Shown here one piece after another: positions 1-8,203 of a DNA stretch of 64,000 nt. Under the pieces are notes generated by a model, which did no database searches, was not told the origin of the DNA, and saw only the letters and a program-made list of their open reading frames with translations. The DNA comes from DASRBN01 sp035294305 (GTDB taxonomy: Bacteria; Chloroflexota; Ktedonobacteria; Ktedonobacterales; Ktedonobacteraceae). Numbering within the stretch: the stretch's first letter is position 1; every line of letters starts with the position of its first letter. A program made the translations under genes and the position numbers. Location: contig DATGLD010000026.1 in NCBI GenBank assembly GCA_035294305.1, positions 77,430 through 141,429 on the forward strand. The letters run 5' to 3'.

Positions 1-814
1 AGCCCAGAGCGCGCAAATGGTCATTGCCGTGGGTTTCCTGATGCAAACACCGCTGTACCAGGTTGCCCAGCAATTTCCCAACGTGAAATTTGCCATTGTT
101 GATGGCTGCGCGGTGCCTAACCCGAACACCGGCGCCTGCCAGAATCTCTCCAATGTCGCTCCGCTCTTCTTTAAAGAGCAAGAGGCCGGATGCCTGGTCG
201 GAGCAATAGCCGGCCAGATGGAAGTCGATGGCAAGTCCAAGGTACCGAATCTCCTCGGCAAAAATACGATTTCCGCCGTCGGTGGCCTCTCTATCCCACC
301 CGTCAACCGCTACATCGCCGGCTACAAGTATTGCGCGCAGAAGGTCGACCCCAGTATCAACGTCCTGGTCGACTACTCGCAGGATTTCTCAGATACAGCG
401 AAATGTAAAGACGTGGCATTGAGCCAGATCAACCAGCATTCCGCCGATATCATCTTCCAGGTCGCCGGTGGCTGTGGTGTTGGCGCCCTTGATGCGGCTT
501 TCCAGAAGAACGTCTACGGCATCGGCGTCGATGCTGATCAGGGTTATGTGCATCCGGACGTCATCACCAGCGCGCTCAAAAGAGTCGATGTGGCCGTCTA
601 CGACATCATCGATGATGCTGAGAAAGGCACCTATGGCACCTTCATCAGCAATTATAATAACAATCCGGCTTCAGAGGCGTTTGACCTGGCCCATGATGGC
701 GTTGGATACGCAACGCCCACCAGCGCCGTTCCTTCTGATGCAGTAGCAAAGGCCATGGACTTCGAAAACCAGATCAAGGCCGGCACACTTGTTCCGCCCA
801 CCACAATCCCATAG
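1..814 (+). CDS. BMP/PnrA-family ABC substrate-binding protein (5' partial)
   Basis: Extracytoplasmic substrate-binding protein of an ABC importer; characterised BMP/PnrA relatives bind purine nucleosides. The frame is open at the left edge, so the start and the expected lipoprotein signal are outside the window and about 270 residues remain. Family-like stretches are QVAQQFPNVKFAIVDG, EAGCLVGAIAG and DIIFQVAGGCGVGALDAA, the last normally lining the ligand pocket. It is followed by two permeases and one ATPase on the same strand, the usual order of a complete nucleoside-type importer. The substrate is inferred from the family only; other BMP proteins bind different small molecules. Confidence 0.9.
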   Translation, partial: AQSAQMVIAVGFLMQTPLYQVAQQFPNVKFAIVDGCAVPNPNTGACQNLSNVAPLFFKEQEAGCLVGAIAGQMEVDGKSKVPNLLGKNTISAVGGLSIPPVNRYIAGYKYCAQKVDPSINVLVDYSQDFSDTAKCKDVALSQINQHSADIIFQVAGGCGVGALDAAFQKNVYGIGVDADQGYVHPDVITSALKRVDVAVYDIIDDAEKGTYGTFISNYNNNPASEAFDLAHDGVGYATPTSAVPSDAVAKAMDFENQIKAGTLVPPTTIP

Positions 815-823
815 GTAAAAATC

Positions 824-908
824 AGGGCGACCGTAAGGGGCCGATGAATCGGCCCCAGATGGTACGCCCACACTCTATATGAAGGGCTTCGTATAGGGTG
901 TGGGCGTA
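824..908 (+). terminator. Two overlapping hairpins behind the substrate-binding gene
   Basis: A first hairpin pairs GGGCG (825-829) with CGCCC (865-869) around an inner stem GGGGCCGAT/ATCGGCCCC (837-856). A second pairs 863-879 with 892-908, 17 bp with one G-U pair. Both use 863-870, so they cannot form together. No U-tract follows. They may end or stabilise the mRNA of the binding-protein gene so that it is made in excess over the permeases; that role is inference. Confidence 0.6.
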
Positions 909-965
909 CACTTGCTAGTGGTGATTGTCCATAAGTTGGGCAGGGATTCTTCGTTGCGCTCGGTA

Positions 966-991
966 TGTCATTCTGAGCGCAGCGAAGAATC
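966..991 (+). repeat. Dispersed repeat, CTGAGCGCAGCGAAG core (copy 1)
   Basis: Core CTGAGCGCAGCGAAG flanked by TGTCATT and AATC. Further copies occur at 8204-8229 (inverted) and 51385-51410, all intergenic. The nearby sequence (CATCCTGAGACCCC...CCTGGAGGC) is loosely shared with the 51.4-kb copy, so the repeat unit is longer than the core. Confidence 0.7.
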
Positions 992-1070
992 GCCTTGTGC
1001 CATCCTGAGACCCCGCAAGCTTCCCTCATCCTGGAGGCTTCTGGTATATCACCGGCCCTTACTACGCTTG

Positions 1071-1105
1071 TTTCTCATAAACATGAATGTTATGATTATG
1101 AGAAA
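1071..1105. promoter_or_regulatory. Inverted repeat before the permease gene
   Basis: Perfect 10-bp arms TTTCTCATAA (1071-1080) and TTATGAGAAA (1096-1105) end 6 bp before the AGGAGG ribosome-binding site of the first permease. It could be an operator or an mRNA hairpin that tunes permease translation; the sequence alone does not decide. Confidence 0.5.
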
Positions 1106-1125
1106 TAAAATAGGAGGAAATGAAC

Positions 1126-2505
1126 ATGGCCGTGCAAACAACGCAATCGACGCCGCCTACCTCGAAATTGAGGTCAACATCATGGCTACGCAAGTTTACT
1201 TCCGCAGTCGGCCGCCCCCTCTTCGCATTTATCCTGGCGATGATCGCCGGTATCATCGTCATCATGATTACCTCGCAAGGCTCTCCTGGGGATCGATTTA
1301 GCGCGGCGCTTACCGCTTATCAAGACCTTTTTGTTGGTTCATTTGGAAACGCGCAGAATTTCTCTTTCACTCTGGTCACAGTCACCCCGCTCATTCTGAC
1401 CAGTATTTCAGTTGCGATTGCTTTTCGCGGCGGCCTTTTTAATATTGGAGCCGAGGGACAGCTGGCCGTAGGCGCCATGGTGGCCGGTATTATTGCTTTC
1501 AAGGTCCCCACGTGGCCGGGTTGGGCTTTGATCCCCCTGATGATCACCGGCAGCATGCTGGCCGGCGCCATCTGGGGTGGTATCGTGGGTATACTGAAAG
1601 CGTGGCGCGGCGCTCACGAGGTCGTCACCACCATCATGTTAAACTGGATCGCCTTTTATGTCACCGATTATCTGATCGATGGGCCTTTCAAGGCGCTCAA
1701 CCAGGCCGACCAGACCGATGCGCTGCCGAAGCAGGCTACTTTTCCCACCGTCGCAAGCGCCTATAATCATACCCTGGGTACCTTTCTGCCACAGATTACC
1801 AATCCCCAGCAGTATCCTATCGATATCAGCATCTTTATCGCCTTGCTCGCCCTCATCGTCTACTGGTTTATTGTTTCACGCACCACCTTTGGCTACGAGA
1901 TACGCGTGATAGGCCAGAATCCTAAAGCCGCGCAGTACGCCGGCATCCCCACGAAGCGCAACATCTTTCTCGTCATGGCCATTGCCGGAGCTTTCTCCGG
2001 CCTGGCTGGTTCGCTGCACTTGATGGGGCAATTTCCTTATCAACTGATTGGTTCCACTTTCCGTATTGACCCGACCGGATTTGATGCCATCGGCGTGGCT
2101 CTACTTGGCCGCACTACCGCCATCGGTGTCTTACTCGCCTCACTCCTGTTCGGCGGCCTGTTGTATGGTGGGTCATATATGCAATTATTCGCCAATGTAC
2201 CGGGTGATCTCGTCTATATTATTCAAGCCCTCGTGCTGTTCACTATCGCTGCCGAGTTCTTACCTGCCATTCAGCGTGCTTTGCCTAGGGGATTATTCGC
2301 CAGCCGCAAACCGGCGTTAGTGCCGTCCATCGAAGGAGCAACCATCAGCGATATTCCCGAAAATGATAAAAATAATGGTGGTGTCATGCAGGAAGGAGCC
2401 CTTACCGGGCCGCCCGGCGTTTTCAGGGATAGTCCTGGGGAAAATGAATCAAGCGGCCAGCCCTCTACAGCAGTCGATGATTCAAATAGAAGTGCGGAGG
2501 ATTAA
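1126..2505 (+). CDS. ABC transporter permease, BMP/nucleoside type (NupP-like)
   Basis: First of two integral membrane subunits of the importer, about 459 residues. It belongs to the BPD_transp_2 (branched-chain/ribose-like) permease fold: about ten hydrophobic segments, with the characteristic GGLFNIGAEGQLAVGAMVAG and the EAA-like loop region near RVIGQNPKAAQYAGIPTKRN. The C-terminal 75 residues after the last helix are hydrophilic and acidic, longer than usual. An ATG at 1120 is also in frame, but AGGAGG at 1112-1117 is only 2 nt from it and 8 nt from 1126, so 1126 is preferred. The next permease starts 2 nt after the stop. Confidence 0.9.
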   Translation: MAVQTTQSTPPTSKLRSTSWLRKFTSAVGRPLFAFILAMIAGIIVIMITSQGSPGDRFSAALTAYQDLFVGSFGNAQNFSFTLVTVTPLILTSISVAIAFRGGLFNIGAEGQLAVGAMVAGIIAFKVPTWPGWALIPLMITGSMLAGAIWGGIVGILKAWRGAHEVVTTIMLNWIAFYVTDYLIDGPFKALNQADQTDALPKQATFPTVASAYNHTLGTFLPQITNPQQYPIDISIFIALLALIVYWFIVSRTTFGYEIRVIGQNPKAAQYAGIPTKRNIFLVMAIAGAFSGLAGSLHLMGQFPYQLIGSTFRIDPTGFDAIGVALLGRTTAIGVLLASLLFGGLLYGGSYMQLFANVPGDLVYIIQALVLFTIAAEFLPAIQRALPRGLFASRKPALVPSIEGATISDIPENDKNNGGVMQEGALTGPPGVFRDSPGENESSGQPSTAVDDSNRSAED

Positions 2506-2507
2506 TT

Positions 2508-3455
2508 ATGTTCTTTCAAGTACTATTCCGCGTCCTCGGCTCCAGCGACCTGTGGCAGGCCACCTTACAGTTTGCCGCCCTGCTCGTCTTGCCGGCCCTG
2601 GCAGGCGTAATCTCTGAGCGCAGTGGCGTCGTCAATATCGCCATGGAAGGCATGATGCTCACCGGCGCTTACGTGGGGGTAATGAGCGCGCTGGCAACCA
2701 ATAACGTCTTCGTCGGCGTTCTCGGCGCTATGATCGCCGGAGGTGTTATGGCGCTCATTCATGCCGTCGTCTCCATCAACTTTCACGCCAACCAGATCGT
2801 CAGCGGCCTGGCCGTCAATATAGCCGCTCTGGGATTGACGAACTACCTGCTGCTTGTACAGACCAATGGTCAGGGCGTGCCGCACCTGGCAAATGCCCTG
2901 CGCCTGCCGATTGTCACCTGGGGGCCGCTCGCCAATATACCTTTCCTGGGTCCCGTCCTGTTTCAACAGAACATCATCTTTTACGTGGCCATCGTGATTT
3001 TGATAGCCACGCAGTTCATCCTCTTCCGCACCAACGTCGGCCTGCGCATCCGCGCCGTGGGTGAGCATCCCCAGGCCGCCGATACAGCCGGGGTCAACGT
3101 CCGGCTCGTGCGCTATCTCTGCGTCATCTCCGGTGGCTTCCTTTCCGGCCTGGCCGGAGCATTTCTGGCGATGGGCATCGCCGGAATATTCAATTCGAAT
3201 ATGACTGCCGGGGCGGGTTACATCGCGCTAGCAGCCGTGATTTTCGGCAAATACAATCCGTTGGGAGCCGGTGGGGCCTGCCTTATCTTCGGCCTGGGCG
3301 AAGCCCTCAGCACGCGCTTGCAAGATACCGGCATCTCACCCAACCTGCTCAGCACGTTGCCATATATACTGACTATTATCGCGCTGGTTGGCCTCGTCGG
3401 TCGCACCATCCCGCCTGCCGCCGATGGCATACCCTACGATCCAGGTTCCGAATAG
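2508..3455 (+). CDS. ABC transporter permease, BMP/nucleoside type (NupQ-like)
   Basis: Second permease subunit, 315 residues, eight or nine hydrophobic segments. Typical family stretches are ERSGVVNIAMEGMMLTGAYV and the coupling loop region GLRIRAVGEHPQAADTAGVN, where the ATPase docks. GGAGG at 2496-2500, inside the end of the previous gene, serves as ribosome-binding site, so the two permeases are probably translationally coupled. Together with the preceding permease it should form a heterodimeric channel for the BMP substrate. Confidence 0.92.
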   Translation: MFFQVLFRVLGSSDLWQATLQFAALLVLPALAGVISERSGVVNIAMEGMMLTGAYVGVMSALATNNVFVGVLGAMIAGGVMALIHAVVSINFHANQIVSGLAVNIAALGLTNYLLLVQTNGQGVPHLANALRLPIVTWGPLANIPFLGPVLFQQNIIFYVAIVILIATQFILFRTNVGLRIRAVGEHPQAADTAGVNVRLVRYLCVISGGFLSGLAGAFLAMGIAGIFNSNMTAGAGYIALAAVIFGKYNPLGAGGACLIFGLGEALSTRLQDTGISPNLLSTLPYILTIIALVGLVGRTIPPAADGIPYDPGSE

Positions 3456-3472
3456 AAATAGTGGTGGGACGG

Positions 3473-3495
3473 AGGGCGACCACAAGGGTAGCCCT
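3473..3495. repeat. AGGGCGACCAC/GGGTAGCCCT palindromic repeat, copy in operon
   Basis: Short dispersed palindrome between the second permease and the ATPase gene. Related copies lie near 825, 14421, 31012, 36656, 38859 and 63801. As an mRNA hairpin it could mark an intercistronic processing or stability site. Confidence 0.6.
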
Positions 3496-3532
3496 TATAA
3501 AGACTACGCGCCCTATGAGGAGGATACAACCT

Positions 3533-5113
3533 ATGCAAGAAAGCACCTTGGTTGAGCCAACAAAAGCGCAACCTTTGCCCATCGCCGTAGAGATGCGCAA
3601 CATCACCAAAACCTGGCCCGGGGTCGTCGCCAACGATCACGTCGATCTCATCGTGCGCAGGGGCGAAATTCATGCCCTCGTCGGCGAAAATGGCGCCGGC
3701 AAAACCACGCTGATGAATATCCTCTATGGCTTGATCCATCCCGATAGCGGCGAAATTTTCATCAATGGCCAGCGCGCGCATATCACCGGCCCGCGCGATG
3801 CCATCCGCCTGGGTATCGGCATGGTGCATCAACACTTCATGCTCATCCCGCCCCTGACTGTGGCCGAAAACATCGTCCTGGGCCACGAACCCGGTAGTCC
3901 GGCCTCGGTTTATGATGTCAAAAAGTCTCGCGAGCTTATCCTGCAACTCAGCAAACAATATGGTCTGCCCATTGACCCCGATATACGTGTCGAAAAACTC
4001 TCCGTCGGTTTGCAACAGCGTGTCGAAATCCTGAAAGTTCTCTATCGCGCCGCCGATATCCTCATCATGGATGAGCCTACCGGCGTGCTGACTCCCCAGG
4101 AGACGTTCGAACTCTTCGGCGTCTTACGCGGCCTCGTCGCCCAGGGCAAGACCATCATCTTCATCACACATAAACTGCGCGAGGTGCTTGAACTCACCGA
4201 CCGCATCACCGTGCTGCGCCGCGGCAAAAACGCGGGCGAACTCATCACCCGCGAAACCAATCAGGCCGAAATCGCCCGCCTGATGGTCGGGCGCGAGGTA
4301 TTGCTACGCGTCAATAAAACCCCCGCTCACCCCGGCCCGGTCGTCCTGCACGTAGAAGATGTACACGCGCAGGACGACCGCGGCCTGGAGGTTCTGCACG
4401 GTGTTAGCTTCGACGTGCGTGCCGGGGAGATTCTGGGCATCGCCGGCGTCGAAGGCAATGGCCAATCCGAACTCGTCGAAGCTCTCACCGGTATGCGCAA
4501 GATCACCACTGGTAAGATCACACTCACCGAGGTCAAAGATGGGCAAAGCAGCAAAACATATGATGTTACGACGATGGATGCAAAAGCGGAACGCCGCGCC
4601 GGACTCGCCCATATTCCCGAAGATCGTCGCGGCAGCGGGCTGGTGCTGACCGATTCCATCGCCGATAACATGATCCTGGGTCGTGCAAACTGGCCGCAAT
4701 TCACCTGGCGTGGCTTCGTGCTCCTCTTGAAGCGCATCGTGAACTGGGCTAAAAAATTGATCGTTGAATTCGATATTCGTACCTCTTCCGCCGAGGCAGC
4801 GGCCCGTTCGCTTTCCGGCGGCAACCAGCAAAAGATCATCATCGCGCGCGAATTTTCCGCCAATCCCATGGCCCTCATCGCCGCGCAGCCAACACGCGGC
4901 GTCGATATCGGCGCCATCGAATTCATCCACCGTCGCATTATCGAGCAGCGCGATGCCGGGAAAGCGGTCCTGCTGGTCTCCGCCGAACTGGATGAAATCC
5001 GCTCCCTCTCCGACCGCATCGCCGTCATGTATGAAGGCAAGATCGTCGATATCGTCTCGCCCGAGGCGACAGAGGAGCAACTCGGCATTCTGATGACCGG
5101 GGGACATATTTAG
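3533..5113 (+). CDS. ABC transporter ATP-binding protein, two-domain sugar/nucleoside type (NupO-like)
   Basis: Energising subunit of the importer, 526 residues, two fused ABC domains as in RbsA/NupO. The first domain has a full Walker A GENGAGKTT, a divergent signature LSVGLQQR and Walker B ILIMDEPTGVL. The second has a degenerate Walker A (GVEGNGQSE), signature LSGGNQQK, and AAQPTRGVDIGA in place of the DEPT motif; this asymmetry is normal for the family. The start chosen has GAGGAGG at 3517-3523, 9 nt upstream; the longer frame from 3461 has no such site and covers a repeat. It is the last gene of the importer. Confidence 0.93.
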   Translation: MQESTLVEPTKAQPLPIAVEMRNITKTWPGVVANDHVDLIVRRGEIHALVGENGAGKTTLMNILYGLIHPDSGEIFINGQRAHITGPRDAIRLGIGMVHQHFMLIPPLTVAENIVLGHEPGSPASVYDVKKSRELILQLSKQYGLPIDPDIRVEKLSVGLQQRVEILKVLYRAADILIMDEPTGVLTPQETFELFGVLRGLVAQGKTIIFITHKLREVLELTDRITVLRRGKNAGELITRETNQAEIARLMVGREVLLRVNKTPAHPGPVVLHVEDVHAQDDRGLEVLHGVSFDVRAGEILGIAGVEGNGQSELVEALTGMRKITTGKITLTEVKDGQSSKTYDVTTMDAKAERRAGLAHIPEDRRGSGLVLTDSIADNMILGRANWPQFTWRGFVLLLKRIVNWAKKLIVEFDIRTSSAEAAARSLSGGNQQKIIIAREFSANPMALIAAQPTRGVDIGAIEFIHRRIIEQRDAGKAVLLVSAELDEIRSLSDRIAVMYEGKIVDIVSPEATEEQLGILMTGGHI

Positions 5114-5119
5114 GGAAGA

Positions 5120-5146
5120 GGACAGGCACCAGTCACTGTCCCTACT
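5120..5146. repeat. GGACAGG...GTCCCTAC dispersed repeat (copy 1)
   Basis: Imperfect palindrome of the form GGACAGGCACCAG...CTGTCCCTAC. Related copies: 18248-18275 (inside a gene), 41820-41846 and 51327-51351. Here it lies between convergent genes right after the importer ATPase. Confidence 0.55.
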
Positions 5147-5154
5147 AAACTGTT

Positions 5155-5667
5155 TCAGCGATACAAAAAATACCCCACCACTCCTGCCAGCCCCAGGATC
5201 AGCAGGATATTCACCTTGCGACTCAGCGCCAGCCCGAAAGCTCCTGCCGCGATCAACAGCCCTTTCCAATCCACACCGGGCTGGCGCAGAATCGTCCACA
5301 CCACGGCGAGCAGCAGGCCGACAACCGCCAGCGAGATACCATGCATCGCGCCCTGCACCCAGGTTCTCCGTTCGATTCGCCTGTAACCGGCAGAGATGAG
5401 CAGCACCAGCAGCGCGGGAATCGTAATCGCAATCAAGGCCAGCAGCGCCCCCAGATAGCCATAGGTCAGGTAGCCCAGGCTAATCACCCATAAGCCATTC
5501 GGGCCAGGGCTGATCTGGCCGATAGCAATCGATTGCCCAAAATCGGCCTCCGTCGCCCAGCCATTGGCCAGCAAATCCTGGTGCAAACTCGGCAAATTGC
5601 TAAATCCCCCACTCGAAAAAAGCGACGCCTTCAAAAACAACAGGAAGTAAATGAGGGGATTAATCAC
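5155..5667 (-). CDS. Chromate-transporter family protein, second half-size subunit
   Basis: Membrane protein of the CHR (ChrA) family, about 170 residues, equal to one half of a full-length ChrA. The N-terminal FLKASLFSSGGFSNLPSLH and SIAIGQISPGPNGLWVISLG match the repeated G-G and PGPN signatures of the family; five or so hydrophobic segments follow. A GTG start at 5667 is preferred: it follows GGAGGAGCAATC and overlaps the stop of the upstream half (GTGA), giving tight coupling. The longer frame to 5796 only shadows the upstream gene. Full activity probably needs both halves. Whether the ion is chromate is inferred from the family. Confidence 0.85.
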   Translation of the reverse strand: MINPLIYFLLFLKASLFSSGGFSNLPSLHQDLLANGWATEADFGQSIAIGQISPGPNGLWVISLGYLTYGYLGALLALIAITIPALLVLLISAGYRRIERRTWVQGAMHGISLAVVGLLLAVVWTILRQPGVDWKGLLIAAGAFGLALSRKVNILLILGLAGVVGYFLYR

Positions 5668-6278
5668 GATTGCTCCTCCTGCCCTTCCTTTGGTAAAGGT
5701 GCAGGACGTGGTGAAAAGAGCAGCGCGCCAAGAAATACTGTCCCGATGATGACAATCACAACCGAAAGTTTCAGGAAGAGCACGGCAGCAGCGCACGCAA
5801 TCATAAGTATGCCGCTGCCCAGTAAATACAGCGCGCCTTCTTTATAGCCCTTGCGGATCAGGGGCAATGCAAAATTCAGCCCGACCAGCAGCATAACGCC
5901 GCCGGTAGCCGGAACCACCCCCTTCAACACCGCCTGCACTGCCGTGACGTGTTCTATCTGCTGAAAAAGCGCTGCGAGCAGGCAGGTAATCGCCGCGCTT
6001 GGCACCAGCAGTCCCGCCAGAGATGCGATGATTCCCCGCGTCCCTCCCAATTTTCTGCCTAACAGCACCGTAAGCGCCAGCAGATTGATGCCGGGGGTCA
6101 GCAGGCATAAATTCCATAGATGCAAGAACTCTTCCATCGTGAGCCATTTATGCCGTTCAATAAAAGTACGCTGGATCAAGAAGGTAGTCGATGCTCCACC
6201 ACCGAAAGATTGCAGCCCGATGCCCACCCAGATACGAAAAAGCTGCCAGATCGCCGGTTTGGGGTCCTGTAATTCCAT
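5664..6278 (-). CDS. Chromate-transporter family protein, first half-size subunit
   Basis: About 204 residues, the N-terminal-type half of a split CHR pair. FRIWVGIGLQSFGGGASTTF and LCLLTPGINLLALTVLLG carry the family's FGGG and PG(P/I)N signatures. Six hydrophobic segments are visible. ATG at 6278 has an AAGGAG site and aligns with the usual start; the ORF extends to 6353 without support. The two-gene arrangement resembles the short-chain CHR pairs of Bacillus (ywrA/ywrB), in which the two proteins insert in opposite orientations and work together. Confidence 0.87.
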   Translation of the reverse strand: MELQDPKPAIWQLFRIWVGIGLQSFGGGASTTFLIQRTFIERHKWLTMEEFLHLWNLCLLTPGINLLALTVLLGRKLGGTRGIIASLAGLLVPSAAITCLLAALFQQIEHVTAVQAVLKGVVPATGGVMLLVGLNFALPLIRKGYKEGALYLLGSGILMIACAAAVLFLKLSVVIVIIGTVFLGALLFSPRPAPLPKEGQEEQS

Positions 6279-6351
6279 CAAAGAAGCTCCTTTATTTGAT
6301 ATACCTGGATGTATATGATAGAGCAGAATCGGTGGGTTAACAATCGGAAAC

Positions 6352-6409
6352 AAGACGAAGGCAAAGAAATTTCCCGCGCCGGCGCGGGAAATTTCTTTGC
6401 CTTCGTCTT
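6352..6409. terminator. 58-bp perfect palindrome after citrate synthase
   Basis: Two 29-bp arms (6352-6380 and 6381-6409) are exact inverse complements with no spacer; the centre is GCGCC/GGCGC. It begins 4 bp beyond the citrate synthase stop and lies upstream of the chromate pair. There is no T-run, so it would be an RNA hairpin-type end or processing signal rather than a classical intrinsic terminator. Confidence 0.7.
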
Positions 6410-6413
6410 ACTT

Positions 6414-7559
6414 TTACCGCTGCTCAATCGGCACGAATCTCAAACCTATTGGTCCGGTATACTCAGATTCCGGGCGGATCAGGCGATTGTTACCAACCTG
6501 CTCCAGGATATGAGCAGTCCAACCCGCCACCCGGCTCGCGGCAAACGCCGGCGTGAACATATCGCCCGGCAAGCCCACTGAGGCCAGCAGGACGGCGGAA
6601 TAATATTCGACATTGGTGTAAAGACGCTGGTTTGGCTTCTGTTCATGCAACAATGCCAGCGCGAGTTCTTCTACATGCCTTGCCAGCTTGAACTCCTGTG
6701 GATCGGCCAGGCGTGCCAGTTCGCGCAATTCTTCTGCTCGCGGGTCCTCTGTTTTATAGACGCGGTGGCCGAAGCCCATCAGGCGCTCTCCATGCGTCAG
6801 CGCGTTTTTCAGCCAGTCTTCAGCCCGCTCTTGCGTCCCAATCGCCTGCAGCATATCGCGCACTTTCGAAGGCGCGCCGCCATGCAATGGCCCTTTCAGC
6901 GCACCGATTGCCGCCACAAGTGACGAAACAATATCCGAACCTGTACTCGCCACAATCCGTGCCGTAAAAGTCGAAGCATTCATACCATGATCGGCCAGCA
7001 GCACCAGGTAGGCATCCAGGGCCTTCACATGCTCTTCCTTCGGCACCTGCCCGTTGAGCAGGTAGAGGTAGTTCGCGGCATAGCCAAGTTCTGGATGCGA
7101 CTCCAGCGGTTCCAGTCCATTGCGCAGGCGATGGAACGCGGCCAGGAAGACCGGAAAGTGAGCAGTTACAGCAATTGCCTGTTCGAGTGTGGGTTGTCCT
7201 TTAATTGTGGCCGCGCCCCACGCCGAAACTGCCGTGCGCAGCGCGTCCATCGGTTCGGTCGTTGCCGGCAGATTTTTCAACACCTGCAAAACGTTTGCCG
7301 GCAGGCTGCGTTCTGCCAGTAAGCGCACTTTCAAATCCACTAGCTGCGTCCGGTTTGGCAGCCGTCCAAACCACAGCAGGTAGGCGATTTCCTCGAAAGA
7401 GGTAGTACGGGCGAGATCATGAATATTGTACCCACGGCAAATCAGCCGTCCCGCCGTTCCCTCCACCTTGCTCAACGCCGTTGTTGCCGCAACCACCCCC
7501 TCTAAACCACCTCGATTTTGCTTCGGTTCTTGAATCGCTGTCGATGTCTCCGCTGTCAT
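6414..7559 (-). CDS. Citrate synthase (short type)
   Basis: Condenses acetyl-CoA with oxaloacetate to citrate at the entry of the TCA cycle; 2-methylcitrate synthase activity cannot be excluded for this short (381-residue) type. Active-site signatures are visible: LADHGMNASTFTAR, LHGGAPSKV, MGFGHRVYKTEDPRA with the catalytic histidine, and the C-terminal RPESEYTGP arginine region. ATG at 7559 is preferred over 7565 because AAAGGAG lies 8 nt upstream of it and only 2 nt from the other. The gene is divergent from a small helix-turn-helix gene whose sequence resembles the DNA-binding domain fused to some citrate synthases. Confidence 0.93.
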   Translation of the reverse strand: MTAETSTAIQEPKQNRGGLEGVVAATTALSKVEGTAGRLICRGYNIHDLARTTSFEEIAYLLWFGRLPNRTQLVDLKVRLLAERSLPANVLQVLKNLPATTEPMDALRTAVSAWGAATIKGQPTLEQAIAVTAHFPVFLAAFHRLRNGLEPLESHPELGYAANYLYLLNGQVPKEEHVKALDAYLVLLADHGMNASTFTARIVASTGSDIVSSLVAAIGALKGPLHGGAPSKVRDMLQAIGTQERAEDWLKNALTHGERLMGFGHRVYKTEDPRAEELRELARLADPQEFKLARHVEELALALLHEQKPNQRLYTNVEYYSAVLLASVGLPGDMFTPAFAASRVAGWTAHILEQVGNNRLIRPESEYTGPIGLRFVPIEQR

Positions 7560-7655
7560 TTTCATTGCTCCTTTGCTTGTGCGGAAAACCAACGGTTTAC
7601 ACATAACTCGCTGTACTTAGGTATTACCATGAATTTCTATGAAAGTCAATGGTTA

Positions 7656-7700
7656 TCGATGTGAATTGATGATACTTGATTTATATTGATTTTATTTGAC
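7656..7700. promoter_or_regulatory. Array of TTGAT motifs at exact 10-bp steps
   Basis: TCGAT 7656, TTGAT 7666, TTGAT 7676, TTGAT 7686 and TTGAC 7696 begin at exactly 10-bp intervals, so all face the same side of the helix. The array lies in the region shared by the divergent citrate synthase and HTH genes, immediately upstream of the HTH gene's -35 box. It is a likely operator array; the binding protein may be the HTH product (inference). Confidence 0.6.
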
Positions 7701-7716
7701 GCAATGTCCAAAATGG

Positions 7717-7746
7717 TTGACAAAATTGCCTGTATTTCCCTATTAT
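7717..7746 (+). promoter_or_regulatory. Sigma-70-type promoter of the HTH gene
   Basis: TTGACA at 7717-7722, 18-nt spacer, TATTAT at 7741-7746. Transcription would begin near 7753, about 50 nt before the ATG. Confidence 0.65.
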
Positions 7747-7802
7747 GTAGATAGAAGATTGGACAGTAGGACCAGAACGTATTGGCAGGAAAAAGGCAGA
7801 CG

Positions 7803-8096
7803 ATGATCGAGCTAGACGGTGAAAACTACCTGGATGGGAATGAGGCCAGTCGCCTGCTGGGCGTGAAGATGTCGACGCTTTACGCCTATGTGAGCAGGGG
7901 GATTCTCAAAAGTTACAAACAGGGCATCAAGCGGCAGCGTCTCTACAAGCAGACCGAGCTTGAGGCTTTGCTGCGCCTGCGTCCCAGCGATGATCCTCTG
8001 CCCCAGACTCCTTCAAAGCAAACCGCAGCTGATCCCGCCCCGCAAAGAAAACTCACCGAAATCCCACTCGCCGAGGACTGGATTCCATATACGTGA
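7803..8096 (+). CDS. Small helix-turn-helix (excisionase-type) DNA-binding protein
   Basis: About 97 residues. The N-terminal half is a MerR/excisionase-like helix-turn-helix: YLDGNEASRLLGVKMSTLYA then YVSRGILKSYKQG and RLYKQTELEALL. The phrase TLYAYVSRG is the same as in citrate synthases that carry an N-terminal HTH domain, as I recall that family; here the domain is a separate gene facing citrate synthase. The last 40 residues are proline-rich and unstructured. ATG at 7803 is chosen; a TTG at 7782 is in frame. A likely role is control of the shared intergenic region with its TTGAT array (inference). Confidence 0.75.
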   Translation: MIELDGENYLDGNEASRLLGVKMSTLYAYVSRGILKSYKQGIKRQRLYKQTELEALLRLRPSDDPLPQTPSKQTAADPAPQRKLTEIPLAEDWIPYT

Positions 8097-8203
8097 TGGT
8101 GGTTTTTGACAAACTATTCCAGCAATGGACGCCGGGCCGATTTATCGGCCTTGTGGGATTACCAGGCTTTATCACCACAATCGGAAAGTACCCCAGGCCG
8201 TGT

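Noticed and set aside
4304..5299. 331-codon minus-strand frame opposite the importer ATPase
   Set aside because: Antisense shadow of a clear ABC ATPase; composition is that of reverse-complemented coding sequence.
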